A DNA stretch of 27,871 bases from JAHDBG01 sp963922685 (GTDB lineage Bacteria; Pseudomonadota; Gammaproteobacteria; Chromatiales; Chromatiaceae). Position 1 is the stretch's first letter; each line of letters opens with the position of its first letter. The notes beneath the pieces are model-generated. The model made no database searches. It had not been told where the DNA came from and saw only the letters and a program-made list of their open reading frames with translations. Position numbers and translations under genes: made by a program. Shown piece after piece: positions 24,568 through 27,871 of the stretch. The DNA is taken from the NCBI GenBank assembly GCA_963922685.1, contig CAWUJM010000021.1, positions 1 to 27,871 of the forward strand, in the 5' to 3' direction.

Positions 24568-25468
24568 TCAGCTAATATACGCAGAAATCGGTTGTTGTTT
24601 CAGGAGCGTTTCCCACAACTTGACCAGATCAGTTTCCAGTGGGGTGCAAGGTGCAATTTTTTGCCGGACCGGTTCAGTCAGTCGGGTTTGGTGTGTATGT
24701 TGTGTGGCAAAATTTGAAGTCAGGTCTTTTATTATATTATCCGGTGTGGCTATGATCTGACTGAGCAGGGCTGAAAACTGATCCAGCAGGGCCTGGATGG
24801 TTGCCGCCTGCAACAGGTCTGTGCTGTATGTAGTCCGGGCAGCATTAAATCAGTGGACTGGGTATGCTGGTCAATCAGCAGCATCTGGAACAAATCAGCA
24901 GGCGTGTGGACAGAGGCTGGCTGCAGAAAGTCCATGAGCTCCGCGAAAGGCAGGACTAAGGGGGTGATTTCACCCAACTGGTGTTGCCAGTAGCTGCGTT
25001 CACCTGATTGTGCATCCGCTGCCTGATGGTGCTACCAGTATGCCACATCTGCCACCTGTACCGGTAGTGCTGGCAGGTCGGGGGTCTGTCCGGTGGCGGC
25101 ATACAGGGTACTCAGTTCGGTATGGAACAGATGGCCTGACGGACCATCGAACACTATCTGGTGGAAGACGAATAACAAACGATACTGGTCAGTATCCAGC
25201 CGGAATTGTGTTCCAGTTGCCCGACATCTAATACGCCCTGTAGTTGTCAGACGCAGGGGATGTTGTAGGCAGCACTGATCGGATCCAGATGGTGCAGTGA
25301 CCAGATACGTGCCATATCGGCGGTCAGTGGAATGGTGACATCGGCTGGCCGGGTGGGTACGGTGTGTGATGTGTCCGCCAGCCGGACACCTTTTTCACGT
25401 AACAAGGCGGTAACCCGGGCTTGTTATTCAGGTGAAGGTGATAGTGGCGTCTTGTTCTGATCTGACAT
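24568..25468 (-). pseudogene. NRPS condensation-domain relic with truncated carrier-domain start
   Basis: On the minus strand a nonribosomal peptide synthetase module can be read through several lesions. It opens at ATG 25468 (MSDQNKTPLSPSPE, then TAA) and continues as RIWSLHHLDPISAAYNIPC, then TGA. A frame change follows, then DQYRLLFVFHQIVFDGPSGH, where HQIVFDG is the HHxxxDG catalytic motif of condensation domains. Then come VADVAYW with a TAG, SYWQHQLGEITPLVLPF, and the tail QALLDQFSALLSQIIATPDN. It ends in TPLETDLVKLWETLL, like the start of a carrier domain, with no adenylation domain between. It is non-functional. Multiple independent stops indicate old decay. Confidence 0.75.
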
Positions 25469-25487
25469 AGGATTATTCATCGTCTGG

Positions 25488-25793
25488 CTACGCAGCCAAT
25501 GGTTCTATGGCTGCAATATCTGTGGTCAGCCGTTGTCTTGAGACATCCAACTCATATTGAGTCTGCAGATTCATCCAGCTTTGTGCGTCTGTGCCGAAAT
25601 AGTGTGCCAGCCTTAAAGCAGTATCAGCGGTAATGCCACGTCTTGCACGTACAATGTCATTAATGCGGGTTGGTGTTGTGCCAATCGCTCTGGCTAAGCG
25701 ATTGCTGGACAGTCCGAGGGCTCCATAAATTCATGTTGCAGAATTTCTCCGGGATGTACCAGTCTGAGTCGTGTTATGTTGTTGTCTTTCAGT
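25488..25793 (-). pseudogene. HigA-family antitoxin relic
   Basis: On the minus strand RLVHPGEILQHEFMEP begins a HigA/VapI-type antitoxin. One missing C in the CCC run then shifts the frame, and LGLSSNRLARAIGTTPTRI and NDIVRARRGITADTALRLAH, followed by FGTDAQSWMNLQTQYEL, continue the helix-turn-helix domain to a TAG at 25488-25490. The start codon is missing: the frame runs into the IS1-family element at 25794. The HigB toxin gene normally upstream of higA is absent and would have been on the IS side, so the pair was broken by insertion or deletion. Confidence 0.78.
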
Positions 25794-26447
25794 GGGTAGT
25801 GGTACAAAAATGTTGTTGGTATAAGTCATTGATAATCTTAGTAATCAGGAGTAATGGACATGGCTTGCTATGAGAAAATAAAATGTCCGTGATGTGACAC
25901 AACGCATGTCATAAAATCGGGCACGACCCCACAGGGAAAGCAACGCTGTTACTGCCAGAGTACAGATTGCCAGAAAAAGACCTTTATTCCGGATTATCAG
26001 CATGATGCACGTAACCCCGGCGTAAAAAAGCACAGACTTGCTATGACGATCAACGGCAGCGGCATTCGTGATATTGCTCGTGTTTTGAGTATCAGCAAGA
26101 CAAGCGTGTTGAATACATTGAAAAAAAGCAACCTGATCTGGTGGCATCTCATCCGGACTATCCGCCTGCATCTGCGGACAGCCAGCCGGGTTTGACTGTG
26201 AGCGCAGGTCAATGCCGTCCGGAAACTGAGGTGGACGAACAGTGGTCTTTTGTGGGCAACAAGAGGCGTCCCCGGGGCTATGGTATGCCATTGACCATGC
26301 CAGAATACGATACTGGCTTATGTTTTTGGCAGGCGTCAGGATGGGGTCTTTAAAGCACTGAACAGGATACCGTCATCGGTTTACTGATCAATGACAGGGA
26401 GTTTGGTCGGAACATTTACGCCTGACAACACTTTTGTACCACTACCC
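25794..26447 (+). mobile_element. IS1-family element, degraded, with intact terminal inverted repeats
   Basis: Terminal inverted repeats are readable: the left end (25794-25816) begins GGGTAGTGGTACAAAA and the right end (26425-26447), read on the minus strand, begins with the same 16 bases. By hand the two ends match over about 23 bases with one mismatch. The 654-bp interior holds a broken IS1-type transposase. The element interrupts the start of the higA relic on the left and a monooxygenase gene on the right. I see no matching target-site duplication, so flanking DNA has been rearranged. The element is somewhat shorter than typical IS1 (about 770 bp), consistent with loss of part of InsB. 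Confidence 0.8.
25860..26390 (+). pseudogene. IS1-family transposase (InsA/InsB-like), broken
   Basis: From ATG 25860 (AGGAG eight bases upstream) the frame reads MACYEKIKCP, a TGA, then CDTTHVIKSGTTPQGKQRCY and IPDYQHDARN followed by the helix-turn-helix INGSGIRDIARVLSISKTSV. This is the InsA zinc-ribbon plus HTH pattern of IS1. In another frame EVDEQWSFVGNKRRPR is the start of the InsB DDE region, and its continuation (WYAIDHAR, then AYVFGRRQDGVFKALNR) needs at least two more frame changes. The last part of InsB is absent. Not functional. Confidence 0.75.
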
Positions 26448-26542
26448 TCAAAACAGGTTACGTCATGACCCAGTTCTGCTAACTCTTTAACAGCAGCCAG
26501 CCCGGCGGGACCAGCACCGATAATGCCAACACGTTTTTTCAA
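26448..26542 (-). pseudogene. Flavin-dependent monooxygenase, 5' fragment
   Basis: From TTG 26542 the minus strand reads MKKRVGIIGAGPAGLAAVKE then LAELGHDVTCFE, a classic FAD Rossmann N-terminus of flavin-containing monooxygenases or related NAD(P)/FAD oxidoreductases. The frame stops being this protein exactly at the IS1-family right end (26447). Only about 31 codons remain. The start codon choice is tentative, as no strong ribosome binding site is seen. Confidence 0.65.
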
Positions 26543-26612
26543 TGTATTTCTTTTCAGGATATATTAATTTTTCGTAGCTCGGTTTTTCAGATTCAGCATA
26601 AAACCTGTCAGG

Positions 26613-27513
26613 TTATCCAGCCTTTAATTTTTCTACTTCCTGTAAGGTTAATCCTGTTATTTCAGCTATCGTTTGTATGTCAAGTATATTGGCAGCTAGT
26701 AAATGACTGGCTATTTCATTATTTCTCTTTTGCACACCTTTTTTAATACCCTCCTTTCTACCTTTTTTCATGCTTTTATTTATACCAGCAGTATAAGTTG
26801 ACTCAACCATGCTGGCCTGATAATGCAAATCATCCTGATATCTTTCATAGGCCCGGCGTTCCTGCTCCGGTAGTTTCAGAATGTCGAGTGCTTGTTTCGC
26901 CTTTTTAGTCCTTTTGCCTTGAAATCCTCTTTTATTTCTTCGTTTTTCAGAAAGTATATCCATTCGTCTAATGTGTCTGCGGTAATATCATTAAAATTAT
27001 TAACCCTGATCAGATAATATTCCGGCAATATTTCGTGTATTTTATTTTTTTATACAGTTCCTGCTGGTCTTGTGATAGTTGCAACATATCCTGATGATGT
27101 AAGCCATGAAAAGTCGTGTTTCCATAGTAAACATAATCTTCCCCCTGGCCTGAATCAAAATAAAGAATATTCACCGAAATGACTTTGACGACTTTGGAGT
27201 AAGATTCATTTTCGTTAAGATGCTCAGTGATCACCTTAGATGTGCCGAACAGGATTCTTTGCAGATAATCAAATTCACGCTCGTATTGCACCTCAATGAT
27301 GATAATTTCACCACGCCTGTTGGTCACCTTAAGGTCTACCCGATTAAATTTATCCCGGCTGTTTTCTTTATTTCTCTCACTTTCGAGAATGTCAACCATC
27401 TGAATATCTTCTCTGAGCAACTCACTCAGAAAGCCCTCCAAAATGTCAAAATTCGCTTTGCTGCGAAGCAATTTTTTCATCGCTCAGTCAAAACTGATCA
27501 GTCTGCGTGTCAT
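26613..27513 (-). pseudogene. Rpn family recombination-promoting nuclease/putative transposase, three lesions
   Basis: The ancestral gene starts at ATG 27513 with AAGGA upstream and reads MTRRLISFD, then TGA (27484-27486) where relatives have Trp, then AMKKLLRSKANFDILEGFLS. The PD-(D/E)XK nuclease core is seen as FNRVDLKVTNRRGEIIIIEVQ. One A is missing from a 7-A run near 27050 (LYKK to IHEILPEYYLIRVNNFND). A second is missing from a 5-A run near 26911 (KGLK to KAKQALDILKLPEQERR). The C-terminal segment KGRKEGIKKG onward is typical of the family. The longest intact piece is 156 codons (27010-27480). Likely inactive. Confidence 0.85.
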
Positions 27514-27671
27514 GTGGTATGTTCCTTTCTGTTCGTCTCAGATGTCAGATGTGATGATATGTCTGGCGCGTCTTCGGCGTTGCCGGTGCTGCGCTGAGGT
27601 GCTGGTCGGTTTGTGCGGCAGTGTGAGATTAGTGTATGTGCCCTTGCTGCTGTGTAGTGGTTGGATTTTTC

Positions 27672-27839
27672 GTTGTAGTTCCCTCTCTCATCCCGACAAG
27701 CTATAATAAGATACCTTCGAGATCGTTCGTGATAAAAGTTGTAGTTCCCTCTCTCATCCCGACAAGCTATAATAAAATCCTATCAAGATCGTACAAAATT
27801 AAGGATATAGTAACAACTCTAATACCGAAAAACTATAAT
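27672..27839 (+). CRISPR. Mini CRISPR array, type II-C-like repeat, two spacers
   Basis: Two identical 36-nt repeats lie at 27672-27707 and 27738-27773. They begin GTTGTAGTTCCCTCTCTCAT and end AAGCTATAAT, closely resembling the Neisseria type II-C repeat (GTTGTAGCTCCC...GCTACAAT). A third, degenerate copy at 27804-27839 matches 26 of 36 positions by hand and keeps the final CTATAAT. The two spacers (27708-27737 and 27774-27803) are each exactly 30 nt, the usual type II-C length. The degenerate repeat at the right suggests the leader-distal end is there and crRNA is read on the plus strand. No cas9, cas1, cas2 or tracrRNA anti-repeat is visible in the window, though cas genes could lie beyond 27871. 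Confidence 0.82.
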
Positions 27840-27871
27840 TCATTCTTAACATCACGGTGCTCCAATTATCA

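Noticed and set aside
25785..26456. Target-site duplication around the IS1-family element
   Set aside because: The eight to nine bases on each side (CTTTCAGT versus TCAAAACA) do not match.
27484..27486. UGA recoded as Trp, suggested by TGA at a Trp position in Rpn, and TGA in the NRPS and IS1 relics
   Set aside because: Core genes use TGA as the stop (dnaB, ispG, petA, petB overlaps) and TGG for Trp, and the affected genes carry other lesions, including TAA and TAG stops.
27514..27671. tracrRNA or anti-repeat upstream of the CRISPR array
   Set aside because: No stretch complementary to the repeat could be found between the Rpn pseudogene and the first repeat.
1..27871. tRNA or rRNA genes
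   Set aside because: No cloverleaf with GGTTCGAATCC-like T-loop or rRNA motif was recognised by eye; a tRNAscan run would be decisive.

Overview
The window looks like a gammaproteobacterial chromosome of intermediate GC. It carries dnaB-alr, yqgE-ruvX, ispG-rnd, a petABC cytochrome bc1 operon, apaG-apaH, mnmG, hemC and a class Ia nrdB. These housekeeping blocks are tightly packed with 4-bp overlaps and are broken up by AT-richer accessory cassettes, many of them decayed. Decaying accessory genes beside intact core genes suggest a lineage under relaxed selection, perhaps host-associated; that is inference.

Region by region. 1-5003: paired IS200/IS605-like hairpins, then a four-gene minus-strand cassette (FAD-SLDH-type small subunit, GMC flavoprotein with a 3-cysteine cluster motif, ferritin-like protein of the VioB/RebD type, heme-binding beta-barrel-like protein). 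5131-7619: dnaB-alr. 7662-8268: a short open relic, a 131-bp MITE-like element with terminal inverted repeats, and a gluQ 5' fragment cut at the element's edge. 8341-10927: an AT-rich cassette with a Cys-rich protein, a broken lytic transglycosylase and a multi-pass membrane protein. 11247-14282: yqgE-ruvX facing ispG-rnd. 14327-15575: a GH24 lysozyme with a peptidoglycan-binding domain, followed by an LprI-like lysozyme-inhibitor candidate. 15726-18384: petABC with a visible promoter. 18415-18495: stem-loop and palindromic repeat. 18511-22124: apaG-apaH divergent from mnmG, then a lone 3TM holin. 22156-24379: nrdB, a previously hidden 46-codon ORF, and hemC, all translationally coupled.

24568-27871 is a graveyard: an NRPS condensation-domain relic, a HigA antitoxin relic, a degraded IS1-family element with readable ends, a flavin monooxygenase 5' fragment, an Rpn nuclease pseudogene with three lesions, and a two-spacer CRISPR array with a 36-nt type II-C-like repeat but no cas genes in the window.

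Most interesting: (1) the GMC / ferritin-like / beta-barrel cassette as a possible small-molecule oxidation system; (2) the lysozyme plus LprI-like pair as a candidate effector-immunity module; (3) the orphan mini CRISPR array, whose two spacers resemble each other and whose repeat ends in a perfect TATAAT; (4) the MITE-like element and the IS1-family relic sharing their terminal GGGTAGTGG; (5) repeated one-base homopolymer contractions in accessory genes. All comparisons were done by eye; no database search was run.
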